From positions 744,001-808,000 of the forward strand of contig NZ_JBEXAC010000001.1 in the NCBI RefSeq assembly GCF_040567655.1: DNA of 64,000 bases, read 5' to 3'. Below are positions 17,601-27,663 of this stretch, one piece after another. The translations under genes were made by a program, and so were the position numbers. Every line of letters starts with the position of its first letter. Position 1 is the first letter of the stretch. This DNA comes from Chitinophaga sp. H8 (GTDB lineage Bacteria; Bacteroidota; Bacteroidia; Chitinophagales; Chitinophagaceae). The notes beneath the pieces were generated by a model that was not told the origin of the DNA, did no database searches, and was given only the letters and a program-made list of their open reading frames with translations.

Positions 17601-18677
17601 ATGCTGCAGTCCGAAGAAAGCAATTTTGCGGCAGTTAAATGGGCTACCATCGTATTAGATGAAGCACACACAATTAAAAATTATCAGACTAAAACCTCAA
17701 AGGCGGTGATGGCATTAAAGGGAGGTTTTAAACTTATTTTAACCGGCACGCCTATACAAAACCACCTGGGAGAGATATGGAACCTGTTTCACTTTATTAA
17801 TCCGGGGTTATTGGGCACTATTCAGCATTTTAATAAACAGTTTACGGACCCTTTGCGGAGATACCCGGATAGCACGGTCAAGCTGCATCTTAAAAAGCTG
17901 ATTGCACCATTTATTTTACGGCGTACTAAAACAGTAGTAGCTGATGAGCTGCCCGCTAAAACCGAAATTGTAAAGCTGGTGGCCTTGTCGCCCGATGAAG
18001 CGGCCTTTTATGAAGCCATGCGCCGGAAAGCGCTGGAGGTGATGCAGGCGCCCGATGCTGACCAGATGTATCATCATAAGCATGTAAAGGCATTAGCAGA
18101 AATTGGCAAACTACGGATGGCTGCCTGCCATCCACAGCTGATCGATGCCGGTACAGATATCGCATCTTCCAAGGAAACGGTATTGCTGGAAATCGTAGCG
18201 GAATTAATCGCCAATCATCATTGTGCCCTGGTGTTCAGCCAGTTTGTAAGGCATTTGAGCCTGATAAAGGCCGCATTGGACAGGCAGGGAATTTCTTATC
18301 TGTACCTGGATGGTGCTACCCCCATTGCACAGCGGGATGCGCTGGTCAGACAATTCCAGGCAGGTGAGGCTCCGCTCTTTCTGATCAGTTTGAAAGCAGG
18401 TGGGCTGGGATTAAATCTTACTGCGGCAGATTATGTGATCCACCTGGATCCCTGGTGGAACCCTGCTGTTGAAGATCAGGCGGCCGATCGTGCCTACCGT
18501 CTGGGGCAAACCCGGCCGGTGACTGTTTACCGGCTGATTGCGAAACATACCATTGAGGAAAAAATTATAGCCCTGCATCATACCAAAAGGGACTTGGCCG
18601 GCCATTTACTGGAAGGTACAGATCAGGCTGCCAGGTTATCTGCCAGGGAATTGATGGAACTAATACAGGACGAATAA
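14604..18677 (+). CDS. SNF2-family DEAD/DEAH-box helicase with large unrecognised N-terminal region
   Basis: This 1357-residue protein carries a complete SNF2 ATPase in its last 460 residues: motif I DDMGLGKT near residue 925, DEAH near 1020, LTGTPIQN shortly after, LRRTK, then the second lobe with SLKAGGLGLNLTAADYVIHL and DRAYRLGQTRPV. About 890 residues precede it. They start with a winged-helix-like segment (residues 1-90) and continue as helical, TPR-like sequence with no zinc-binding SWIM motif that I can see. SNF2 proteins move along DNA and displace bound proteins; this one could serve transcription, repair or defence. No methyltransferase or nuclease gene is next to it, so a defence role is not supported. 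Confidence 0.85.
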   Translation: MYNEAFYLKQYETQDEPARLVMDILSIYVSPLDRSTLYNTVIAFRDLTPKMISEIMQHLAGARLVSVNVVGNYVLAPELVFILFPLNVKREEYLPVLDQSRSRRGSIYSNSNRLLEIQHLLTTFFTGNRDLLLQPIQKMELELEEYEPFLFYLLYYPVYAPLLRLFSEQSMLKLYQGAVRYNLLKMPPIAILEQFQAIASGYINGQELQVAELPVLKEAFQQIPVQAGTDMPDSFYARAVVFLYDGATDQALTAFEQGIKVQRRTDKKNSIPVSPVFAFYYALTLTLLPEEKGNVLIAKIVAAYERKLFPQITPAISLLHLHNGRKEKAENLLQVILDANQKHAEHNLLGYLSLIGLQLLHPKSKLLLIYNTTAKVLLNLAITHEYRLLTYEYLYLFAADDYLGYEQVFAAIASSMGKSPVFSRMQKTPDWERLLNTLLITSEGKTKKEKELAVCRVIYLVDLDRWSIQPASQVALGDSGWATGKGVALKKLKEGKVEGMTEQDVRIAATVQRDNSFNYSTETYSFEENVWQELAGHPYLFLMSDPAVPVEVVKAAPELFVNKTDKGYIFSTNIHENTNGLLLVKETDTRAKVIKLTARQRTLLQTIRQIPVVPVTGKDKLLEVLRNIGAHITVHSDLGGSSGSIKMLEADARICIKLLPLGDTLKAELFVRPFSSVPPYCKPGIGARNIIGTVNGVRYQATRDLEKETANAHQLIAYIQEQVVQEVREDHLIFEDPLDCLHLLEVIKRYPELVVAEWPEGERFKIRQQAGFEHLHISLKANDYWFTCEGTLQVDEVTVLSIKELLDVISTSSSRFVPLGNGDYLALSGELRRRLQELASIAVTTHNGIKIHQFAAPLAEELLAQAGSMTTDKTWQSFRQKWEAAQELSPKVPATLQTTLRPYQEEGFRWMVHLAGWGAGACLADDMGLGKTIQAIAILLHRASEGPALVVCPASLVPNWTSELTRFAPSLQVVLLNGAHRAKTLQAAAAFDVVITTYGMLQSEESNFAAVKWATIVLDEAHTIKNYQTKTSKAVMALKGGFKLILTGTPIQNHLGEIWNLFHFINPGLLGTIQHFNKQFTDPLRRYPDSTVKLHLKKLIAPFILRRTKTVVADELPAKTEIVKLVALSPDEAAFYEAMRRKALEVMQAPDADQMYHHKHVKALAEIGKLRMAACHPQLIDAGTDIASSKETVLLEIVAELIANHHCALVFSQFVRHLSLIKAALDRQGISYLYLDGATPIAQRDALVRQFQAGEAPLFLISLKAGGLGLNLTAADYVIHLDPWWNPAVEDQAADRAYRLGQTRPVTVYRLIAKHTIEEKIIALHHTKRDLAGHLLEGTDQAARLSARELMELIQDE

Positions 18678-18695
18678 CCAGGTGGGAATAACAGG

Positions 18696-19283
18696 TTATT
18701 GACCAATGCCTTCTACAATAATGTCTACCAGGGCATCAAACTGGTATGCTGCCGGAGGAATGGATAAAGATTGCTCCAGGCCCCGGAAAGAGGCTACTAT
18801 CAGGTACCCGAACATGACTATCTCCTCCTCATGTAATGCTTTGAACTCACCAGCCTGTATGCCTCCGATAATGATTTCCTTTACCAGATTGATCTGGGTT
18901 TCGTCGTGCTGCTGCTTGATCCTGGTAATGGCACACATATGATCCAGTATGGAGTCGTACACTACTTTGCTGAGGTTATGATAGTTCCTGACCGCAGATA
19001 ACCGGGCATTGAGATAGGCTTTTAGCTTGGCTTTTGCAGTGGTGGCGCGATTCACTTCCTGGCGGGTTACCCGTATCAGGTTTTTCATTTCCTCGTCTAT
19101 AACCGCTTCAAAGAGTTCGTTTTTACCGGGATAATAATAATAGATGGTGCTTTTACCTTTGCCTACCGCTTGGGCAATATCCTCCATGGTGGTCTTTTTC
19201 AAGCCATGTTTTGCAAATAGTTTTTTTGCTGCAGCCACTATCTCCTGCATGACCAACTCGTCCTTGGGCAGTGTATCATTCAT
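18696..19283 (-). CDS. TetR-family transcriptional regulator
   Basis: The protein is 195 residues, typical of TetR repressors. The N-terminal helix-turn-helix reads TMEDIAQAVGKGKSTIYYYYPGKNELF at about residues 31-57 in spaced form (TMEDIAQAVGKG then STIYYYYPGKNELF), followed by an all-helical ligand domain. It is divergent from the sphingolipid operon, across 287 bases containing a good operon promoter and a palindrome, so it very probably controls that operon and perhaps itself. The ligand is unknown; a fatty acyl or sphingoid compound would be logical. It converges on the helicase gene with only 18 bases between the stops. Confidence 0.85.
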   Translation of the reverse strand: MNDTLPKDELVMQEIVAAAKKLFAKHGLKKTTMEDIAQAVGKGKSTIYYYYPGKNELFEAVIDEEMKNLIRVTRQEVNRATTAKAKLKAYLNARLSAVRNYHNLSKVVYDSILDHMCAITRIKQQHDETQINLVKEIIIGGIQAGEFKALHEEEIVMFGYLIVASFRGLEQSLSIPPAAYQFDALVDIIVEGIGQ

Positions 19284-19440
19284 TGTAGGTCCTTATTTTG
19301 AAATCACGCTAAAATTAGAACAAAAAACCAAGAAGTTGTGATGAATGCATTTTTTGGGGGAGTGGTTTACCTATAGAAAAAGCAGTTTAATGATTTGTAA
19401 AGTGTTTGCTGTTCAGCATCGCACATTTGTAAATAAATTA

Positions 19441-19473
19441 TTTGTTAAATCAGAAAGAAGTGTCGTAAATTTG
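19441..19473 (+). promoter_or_regulatory. Bacteroidota-type promoter of the sphingolipid operon
   Basis: TTTG at 19441-19444 and TAAATTTG at 19466-19473 match the Bacteroidota consensus TTTG and TAnnTTTG exactly, with 21 bases between them, within the usual range. Transcription would start near 19480, giving a leader of about 90 bases before the ATG at 19571. Confidence 0.65.
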
Positions 19474-19485
19474 ACCATAATACGA

Positions 19486-19497
19486 TTTCGGTCGAAA
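19486..19497. promoter_or_regulatory. Candidate TetR operator
   Basis: TTTCG-GT-CGAAA is a palindrome with 5-base arms and a 2-base centre, lying 12 bases beyond the -7 box, so a bound repressor would block the start of transcription. Position and the divergent TetR gene support the assignment; the half-sites are short, so it is a candidate only. Confidence 0.4.
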
Positions 19498-19528
19498 ATT
19501 ATCTAAGCCTATCTACTGCACTCTGTGA

Positions 19529-21893
<2,365 letters not shown>

Positions 21894-21897
<4 letters not shown>

Positions 21898-22883
21898 GGG
21901 AGAAGGTGTTGATAACGGGGGCCAGTGGTTTTGTAGGTTTTCACCTCGTGGATGCTGCATTGGCAGCAGGCATGGAGGTGCATGCTGCCGTGAGGAAATC
22001 CAGCAGTATTGAACATATGAGTGTTTTTAATGTTAAATATGTTTATCCCGATTATAATGATCAGGAGGGCCTCAGAAGGGAACTGGAACGCCAGCAGTAT
22101 GATTATATCATTCATGCAGCCGGCATTACCAGGGCGCGTAACCGCGCAGCATATGATGCGGTAAATGCGGATTATACCAAACAACTGGCACAGGCAGCGC
22201 AAGCAGCTGGCATGCTGAAAAAGTTTATTCATATCAGTAGTCTGGCAGCAGTAGGGCCAGTCAATTACACCGCATTGGAGCCTATTACAGAAGATAATCA
22301 TCCGCAGCCGGTTACCAGCTACGGGCAAAGCAAATTGTTAGCGGAACAATATTTGATGAGTACTACAGGTTTGCCATATATCATCCTTCGCCCCACTGCT
22401 GTGTACGGACCCCGGGAAAGAGATATCCTGATCATGTTTAAAACGATAGGAAAGGGGTGGGAGCCTTATATAGGGCGTGCTCCCCAGTGGTTGAGCTTTA
22501 TTTATGTAAAAGACCTGGCACAGGCAGTGATTAAAGCCATGAGGGCACCTGTTGCCAACAGCATTTATCATATTTCAGATGGATATGCTTATGACCGGTA
22601 TGCCTTGGCACAGATTACCAAGGCACTGTTACATAAAAAAACGATGAAGCTACATATTCCGCATGGGGTGATAAAGCTGCTGGCAGGTATGATGGAAACC
22701 GCTACCCGGTGGAGCGAAAAAAGCCCGGTGCTGAGCAGGGAGAAACTACAGGAATTAACTGCCGCTAACTGGCATTGCAGCATTGAGAAGATTGGAAGGG
22801 AACTGTCTTTTGTTCCGCAATATAACCTGGAAACAGGGCTGTCACAAACACTACAATGGTATAAATCCAATAATTGGTTATAA
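21894..22883 (+). CDS. Extended SDR (epimerase/dehydratase-like), probable 3-keto-ceramide reductase (CerR)
   Basis: This 329-residue NAD(P)-dependent protein has TGASGFVGFHLVDAAL at the N-terminus (GxxGxxG nucleotide site), HISSLAAVGP near residue 115 and the catalytic pair in YGQSK near 143. It is of the extended SDR type normally called NAD-dependent epimerase/dehydratase. In the Caulobacter ceramide route the last step, reduction of the keto group, is done by an enzyme of this family. Its ATG overlaps the acyltransferase stop. Whether it reduces 3-ketosphinganine or the already acylated keto-ceramide cannot be decided from sequence; a sugar-nucleotide role is unlikely in this operon. Confidence 0.75.
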
Positions 22884-22913
22884 ATAACATCGTCACATAG
22901 AAAAGTATAAATT

Positions 22914-24239
22914 ATGAAACAGCAAATTGAACAAGCACAAGGAAAATTAGGCATCTTAATGCCTGGATTGGGAGCCGTGGCTACTACCATGATAGCTGGC
23001 GTGGAAGCAGTTAAAAAAGGTTTATCCCAACCCATTGGCTCGCTTACTCAAACGGGTAATATCCGTTTAGGTAAAAGAACGGAAAACAGACTGCCTAAAA
23101 TCAAGGATTTTGTTCCACTGGCGAACCTGAATGATATCGTATTTGGTGGATGGGATGTATATGAGGACAATGTTTATGAAGCTGCCGTAAAAGCGGGTGT
23201 ATTGGATACACATCTGCTGAAAGCCATCCAGCCGGAGCTGGAAGCTATCGTGCCAATGAAAGCGGCATTTGATAAGAATTTTGTAAAAAACCTGGACGGT
23301 ACCCACATCAAGGAACAGAAAAGCAGGTATAACCTGGCGCTAGCAGTGATGGAAGATATCCGCCTGTTTAAGGAAAAAAACAACTGCAGCCGCATCGTGA
23401 TGGTATGGTGTGGATCTACTGAAATATACAATGAGCCGGTAGATATTCACGAAAGCCTGGAAAAGTTTGAGCAGGCACTGGTAGATAATGATCTCCGTAT
23501 TGCCCCCAGCATGATCTATGCCTATGCAGCGCTTAAACTGGGCATACCTTTTGCAAATGGAGCTCCTAATCTTACTTGTGATATCCCCGCATTAATGGAG
23601 TTGGCGAAGGAAACCAAAACGCCTATTGGCGGCAAAGACTTTAAAACCGGTCAGACACTGATGAAAACAATCCTGGCACCAGGCTTGCAAGCGCGTGCAT
23701 TGGGTGTGCAGGGATGGTTTTCTACGAATATCCTGGGTAACCGGGATGGGCTGGTGCTGGATGATCCTGATAATTTCAGGACTAAAGAAGTATCCAAACT
23801 GGGTGTGCTGGAAGATATTCTGAGACCAGATCTGAACCCGGAATTGTATGGAGAGCTGTATCATAAGATCCGTATCAACTATTATCCTCCACGTGGAGAT
23901 AATAAAGAGAGCTGGGATAATATCGATATCAATGGATGGCTGGGCTATCCCATGCAGATAAAGATCAATTTCCTTTGCCGCGATTCTATTCTGGCAGCAC
24001 CAATTGTGCTGGATCTGGCATTATTTATGGACCTGGCACAACGTGCTGGCATGAGTGGCATTCAGGAATGGCTGTCATTCTACTTTAAATCACCACAAAC
24101 AGCGCCAGGATTACGTCCGGAGCATGATATTTTCAAACAGCTCATCAAACTGGAAAACACGTTGCGCCATATGATGGGTGAAGATCTGATCACTCACCTG
24201 GGATTGGATTATTATGAAACACCAGAAGAAAATGCATGA
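22914..24239 (+). CDS. Inositol-3-phosphate synthase
   Basis: This 441-residue enzyme converts glucose-6-phosphate to L-myo-inositol-1(3)-phosphate using bound NAD. The N-terminal dinucleotide segment is LGILMPGLGAVATTMIAG. The central NGAPNLTCDIPALMEL, GGKDFKTGQTLMKT (catalytic lysines) and LGNRDG segments are hallmarks of the family. It follows the ceramide reductase gene by 30 bases and its stop overlaps the next gene's start (ATGA). It supplies the head group for phosphatidylinositol and then inositol phosphorylceramide. Related Bacteroidota, such as Bacteroides thetaiotaomicron, carry the enzyme in an inositol-lipid cluster. Confidence 0.92.
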   Translation: MKQQIEQAQGKLGILMPGLGAVATTMIAGVEAVKKGLSQPIGSLTQTGNIRLGKRTENRLPKIKDFVPLANLNDIVFGGWDVYEDNVYEAAVKAGVLDTHLLKAIQPELEAIVPMKAAFDKNFVKNLDGTHIKEQKSRYNLALAVMEDIRLFKEKNNCSRIVMVWCGSTEIYNEPVDIHESLEKFEQALVDNDLRIAPSMIYAYAALKLGIPFANGAPNLTCDIPALMELAKETKTPIGGKDFKTGQTLMKTILAPGLQARALGVQGWFSTNILGNRDGLVLDDPDNFRTKEVSKLGVLEDILRPDLNPELYGELYHKIRINYYPPRGDNKESWDNIDINGWLGYPMQIKINFLCRDSILAAPIVLDLALFMDLAQRAGMSGIQEWLSFYFKSPQTAPGLRPEHDIFKQLIKLENTLRHMMGEDLITHLGLDYYETPEENA

Positions 24240-24694
24240 TCAGGTTTCATAGGATAATGGCTACATGCCTGGGGATAGGGTACATAGGAAAAGGCGGGGG
24301 CACCGTAGCTGCGGTAGTTACCGCTATTGCCTGGTACCTTATCCAGGTAGGCCGGGAAATTCACCTGGGCACACAGCTCACCATCACCTTACTGATAACG
24401 GCATTGGGTATCTGGTCGGGCAATAAAGTGGAAGCGGGCTGGGGAAAGGATGATAAAAAAGTGGTGATAGATGAAATGGCAGGTATGTGCGTAAGTCTGC
24501 TATTGATTCCGATGCAGCTGAAATATGTGATCACGGCCTTAGTGCTGTTCCGGTTTTTTGATATTGTAAAGCCGCTGTTTATCCGGAAAACAGAGCAGTT
24601 GCCCGGAGGATGGGGGGTAATGATAGATGATGTAGTGGCGGGTATTTATGCTAATATATTATTACAGTTAGTGATCAGCTATAACCTGTTTTGA
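24236..24694 (+). CDS. PgpA-family phosphatase, probably phosphatidylinositol-phosphate phosphatase
   Basis: This 152-residue inner-membrane protein belongs to the phosphatidylglycerophosphatase A family: KDDKKVVIDEMAGM near residue 77, RFFDIVKP near 115 and LPGGWGVMIDDVVAGIYANI near 124 contain its metal-binding acidic residues. Three or four hydrophobic segments are present. Normally PgpA makes phosphatidylglycerol, but here it lies between inositol-phosphate synthase and a CDP-alcohol transferase, so removal of the 3-phosphate from phosphatidylinositol phosphate is the likely job, as in the Bacteroides inositol-lipid pathway. The specificity is inferred. Confidence 0.85.
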   Translation: MIRFHRIMATCLGIGYIGKGGGTVAAVVTAIAWYLIQVGREIHLGTQLTITLLITALGIWSGNKVEAGWGKDDKKVVIDEMAGMCVSLLLIPMQLKYVITALVLFRFFDIVKPLFIRKTEQLPGGWGVMIDDVVAGIYANILLQLVISYNLF

Positions 24695-24698
24695 CAAA

Positions 24699-25070
24699 AT
24701 GTTCACATTTATTAAAGCACAGGCAGCTTCATTAACGGCTACGGCTTCCGATTTCCTGATGACCATTTTGCTGGTGGAAGTTTTCGGATGCTGGTATGTT
24801 GCAGCAAGTGCAACAGGAACATTTACAGGAGGAGTTTGCAATTTTATTATTTGCAGGCGTTGGGTGTTTAATGCGGAAAACGGACCCGTGAGATGGCAGG
24901 CCATGAAATATGTGCTGGTATGGATAGGAAACCTGGGCCTCAACGCTGGTGGCGTATTCCTGGTTACTCACTACGTGGGATGGAGCTACATCATTTCCAA
25001 GGTATTCATATCATTGGTGGTAGGTGCAGGATACAATTATGTATTGCAAAAGAAATTTGTTTTTAAATGA
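24699..25070 (+). CDS. GtrA-like membrane protein
   Basis: This 123-residue protein has four hydrophobic helices and the GtrA family pattern (FIKAQAASLTATASDFLMT at the start, NFIICRRWVFN in the middle, YNYVLQKKFVFK at the end). GtrA proteins are thought to flip polyprenol-linked sugars or take part in envelope glycolipid assembly. It lies 4 bases after the PgpA-like gene and overlaps the next gene's start. In this operon it might flip an inositol lipid or a sugar donor for a glycosylated sphingolipid; that is a guess from context. Confidence 0.8.
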   Translation: MFTFIKAQAASLTATASDFLMTILLVEVFGCWYVAASATGTFTGGVCNFIICRRWVFNAENGPVRWQAMKYVLVWIGNLGLNAGGVFLVTHYVGWSYIISKVFISLVVGAGYNYVLQKKFVFK

Positions 25071-27634
25071 GTTGGAATAAGTACCATAGGAATGGCGTAA
25101 GAATATTTGCAGTCATATTGTTATTAATATGCCGGGCAGGCATATCGTTTGCACAGGAAATAGTTGTAAAGGGTACCGTAGTGGAAGTGGATGGCAAAAC
25201 ACCATTGCCGTTTGTAAATGTTTTTATCCCCGGCACATCAACAGGCACACAAACAGATGCCAACGGAAAATATACTATCCGGATGACCACTGCCAGAGAT
25301 AGCCTCCGGTTTGCCTACCTGGGATACAAAACCGTTACGCTAGGGGTATCTGATGCGCCTCAACAGGTGATGAACGTACGATTACAAACTGCTGCCAGGA
25401 GCCTGTCTGAAGTAGTGGTGAAAGCCGGGAAGAAAGAACGGTACCGCAATAAGGACAACCCGGCCGTAGAACTGATCCGGCTGGTCATTGACCACAAAGC
25501 ATCTAACCGGATTGATCATTACGATTACCTCCGGTATAACCAATACGAAAAACTGGAGTTTGCGCTGAGTAACCTTTCAGAAAAGGTGAAAAATAACCGG
25601 TTGACACGTAAATACAAGTTCATATTTGATAACCAGGATACCACCAAAATGGAAGGGAAATCCCTGCTACCCATTTACCTGGAAGAAACGCTCTCCGATG
25701 TCTACTATCGCCGTAATCCCGAAAAGAAAAAAACGATCGTAAAGGCGGATAAGAAAGTGAGCTTTGAAGAATATATTGACAACCAGGGCATGAGTGCCTA
25801 TCTGAATCATATTTATCAGAACATTGATATTTATGATAACAACATGATGTTGTTTACCAACCAGTTTTTAAGTCCGATTGCTAATTCGGCGCCTACTTTT
25901 TATAAGTACTTTATTACAGATACGATCACTACAGATACGCAGGAGAAGCTGATCGTACTGGACTTTATGCCCAGGAATAAAGCCGATTTCCTGCTGCAGG
26001 GTAAATTGTATATCACACTGGACGGTAACTATGGTATTCAGAAAGCGGACTTCACCGCCAATAAAGAAGTGAACCTGAACTGGGTACGTGAGTTCAGGGT
26101 ATTCCTCGATTTTGATAAAAGCAAAGATGGCAAGTACTACATGAGCAAAACTACCATGCAGGCCGATTTTGGGATCTTCAAAGGCCGTGGAGGTATCTTT
26201 GGCGAACGTACCGTGTCTGTAAAGGATTTTGTGATTAACGAGCCACAACCGGACGATTTTTATAAAGGTCCGGCATTGGTAAAGCCCGAAAGCGCGGGCC
26301 TGGCAGGGGATAGCTTCTGGGTGGCTAACCGCCATGACAGCCTTACGGTGGCGGAATCAAAGGTGTATGCCAATATTGACAGCCTGCAACATATGCGTTC
26401 CTTCAGAAGAACAATGGACATAGCTACTTTACTACTGGCCGGATATAAAGGGTTTGGACCGGTGGAAGTGGGGCCGGTGAACACTTTTTACAGCTTTAAC
26501 CCTGTGGAAGGGTTCCGGCTCAGATTAGGCGGCCGTACTACTCCTAAGTTTAACAAGAACATCTACCTGGAAACATATGCTGCTTACGGGTTTAAGGATG
26601 AGAAATGGAAATATTACCTGGGAGGTACCTATTCCTTCACCAACCGGGCACAGTTTGAATTCCCGGTAAGGGCGCTGCGGGCCAATTTTCAGCGGGATAC
26701 TAAAATACCGGGCCAGGAGCTGCAGTTTGTGCAGGAAGACAACTTCCTGCTATCGTTTAAGAGAGGGGATAACAATAAGTGGTTGTATAATGATATTTAC
26801 AATGTGGATTACCTCCACGAGTTTAATAACCATGCCTCATTTAAGGTGGGCTTTAAAAACTGGAAACAACAGCCAGCGGGTGGACTTACCTACTTTAAAG
26901 GCGGGCCGGTTACCGGCCTCAATGTACCGGCGCTCACTACCAGTGAGCTTTCCCTGGAGCTGAGATGGGCGCCACATGAGCAGTTTTACCAGGGTAAGGT
27001 ATACCGCATTCCTATCCCTAACAAGTATCCTATTTTCACATTGCGGGGTATTGCGGGGGTAAAGGGATTGTTTGGCGGGGAGTATAATTACCAGAACCTG
27101 ACCCTGAACATCTATAAAATGGCTTATCTGTCACAGTTAGGTTTCAGCGAAATCGTGCTGGAAGGCGGTTATGTGTTCGGCAAGCTACCCTTTCCATTGC
27201 TCACTATACACCGGGCTAACCAAAGTTATTCTTACCAGTTGCAGTCCTATAATATGATGAACTTCCTGGAATTTGTGAGCGATCATTATGTAGGATTAAA
27301 TATTGATCATAACTTTAACGGCTTTATTTTCAATAAGGTGCCTTTACTAAAGAAGCTGAAATTACGTGAGGTAGCGGCCGTAAAAGTATTGTACGGAGGG
27401 GTAAGGCCGGAGAACAGGCCGGAAAATGATCCGTCGCTGTATAAGTTCCCGGTGGACGAGCATGGTTTTACAACTACTTTTTCGCTGGATAAGAAGCCTT
27501 ACATAGAGGGCAGTATAGGGATTGCCAATATATTTAAATTGTTCCGGATAGACCTGGTAAAACGCTTTAGTTACCTGGAGCATCCGGGGGTATCTGAATA
27601 CGGCATCCGGGGCCGGTTCAAATTAGACTTTTAA
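25067..27634 (+). CDS. DUF5686 / carboxypeptidase-regulatory-like outer-membrane barrel protein
   Basis: This 855-residue protein has a signal peptide (ending GISFAQ) and an N-terminal carboxypeptidase-regulatory-like beta domain (residues about 30-118: VKGTVVEVDGKTPLPFVNVFIPG). A long DUF5686 region follows with alternating aromatic strands and a C-terminus GIRGRFKLDF typical of an outer-membrane barrel. There is no TonB plug domain. Its ATG overlaps the GtrA stop, so it is firmly inside the sphingolipid operon. Proteins of this kind are common in Bacteroidota but without known function. A part in placing or exporting sphingolipids at the outer membrane is an attractive inference. Confidence 0.75.
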   Translation: MSWNKYHRNGVRIFAVILLLICRAGISFAQEIVVKGTVVEVDGKTPLPFVNVFIPGTSTGTQTDANGKYTIRMTTARDSLRFAYLGYKTVTLGVSDAPQQVMNVRLQTAARSLSEVVVKAGKKERYRNKDNPAVELIRLVIDHKASNRIDHYDYLRYNQYEKLEFALSNLSEKVKNNRLTRKYKFIFDNQDTTKMEGKSLLPIYLEETLSDVYYRRNPEKKKTIVKADKKVSFEEYIDNQGMSAYLNHIYQNIDIYDNNMMLFTNQFLSPIANSAPTFYKYFITDTITTDTQEKLIVLDFMPRNKADFLLQGKLYITLDGNYGIQKADFTANKEVNLNWVREFRVFLDFDKSKDGKYYMSKTTMQADFGIFKGRGGIFGERTVSVKDFVINEPQPDDFYKGPALVKPESAGLAGDSFWVANRHDSLTVAESKVYANIDSLQHMRSFRRTMDIATLLLAGYKGFGPVEVGPVNTFYSFNPVEGFRLRLGGRTTPKFNKNIYLETYAAYGFKDEKWKYYLGGTYSFTNRAQFEFPVRALRANFQRDTKIPGQELQFVQEDNFLLSFKRGDNNKWLYNDIYNVDYLHEFNNHASFKVGFKNWKQQPAGGLTYFKGGPVTGLNVPALTTSELSLELRWAPHEQFYQGKVYRIPIPNKYPIFTLRGIAGVKGLFGGEYNYQNLTLNIYKMAYLSQLGFSEIVLEGGYVFGKLPFPLLTIHRANQSYSYQLQSYNMMNFLEFVSDHYVGLNIDHNFNGFIFNKVPLLKKLKLREVAAVKVLYGGVRPENRPENDPSLYKFPVDEHGFTTTFSLDKKPYIEGSIGIANIFKLFRIDLVKRFSYLEHPGVSEYGIRGRFKLDF

Positions 27635-27663
27635 AAGCGTGCCCGTGAAAAAAATATTAATAA

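Noticed and set aside
14604..18677. SNF2 helicase as part of a defence island
   Set aside because: No methylase, nuclease or other defence genes are nearby; the neighbours are a metabolite transporter and a lipid operon.
18673..18700. Inverted repeat AATAACC/GGTTATT between the helicase and TetR stops
   Set aside because: The stem is only 7 A/T-rich bases with a 14-base loop and no T run, so it is not a convincing terminator.
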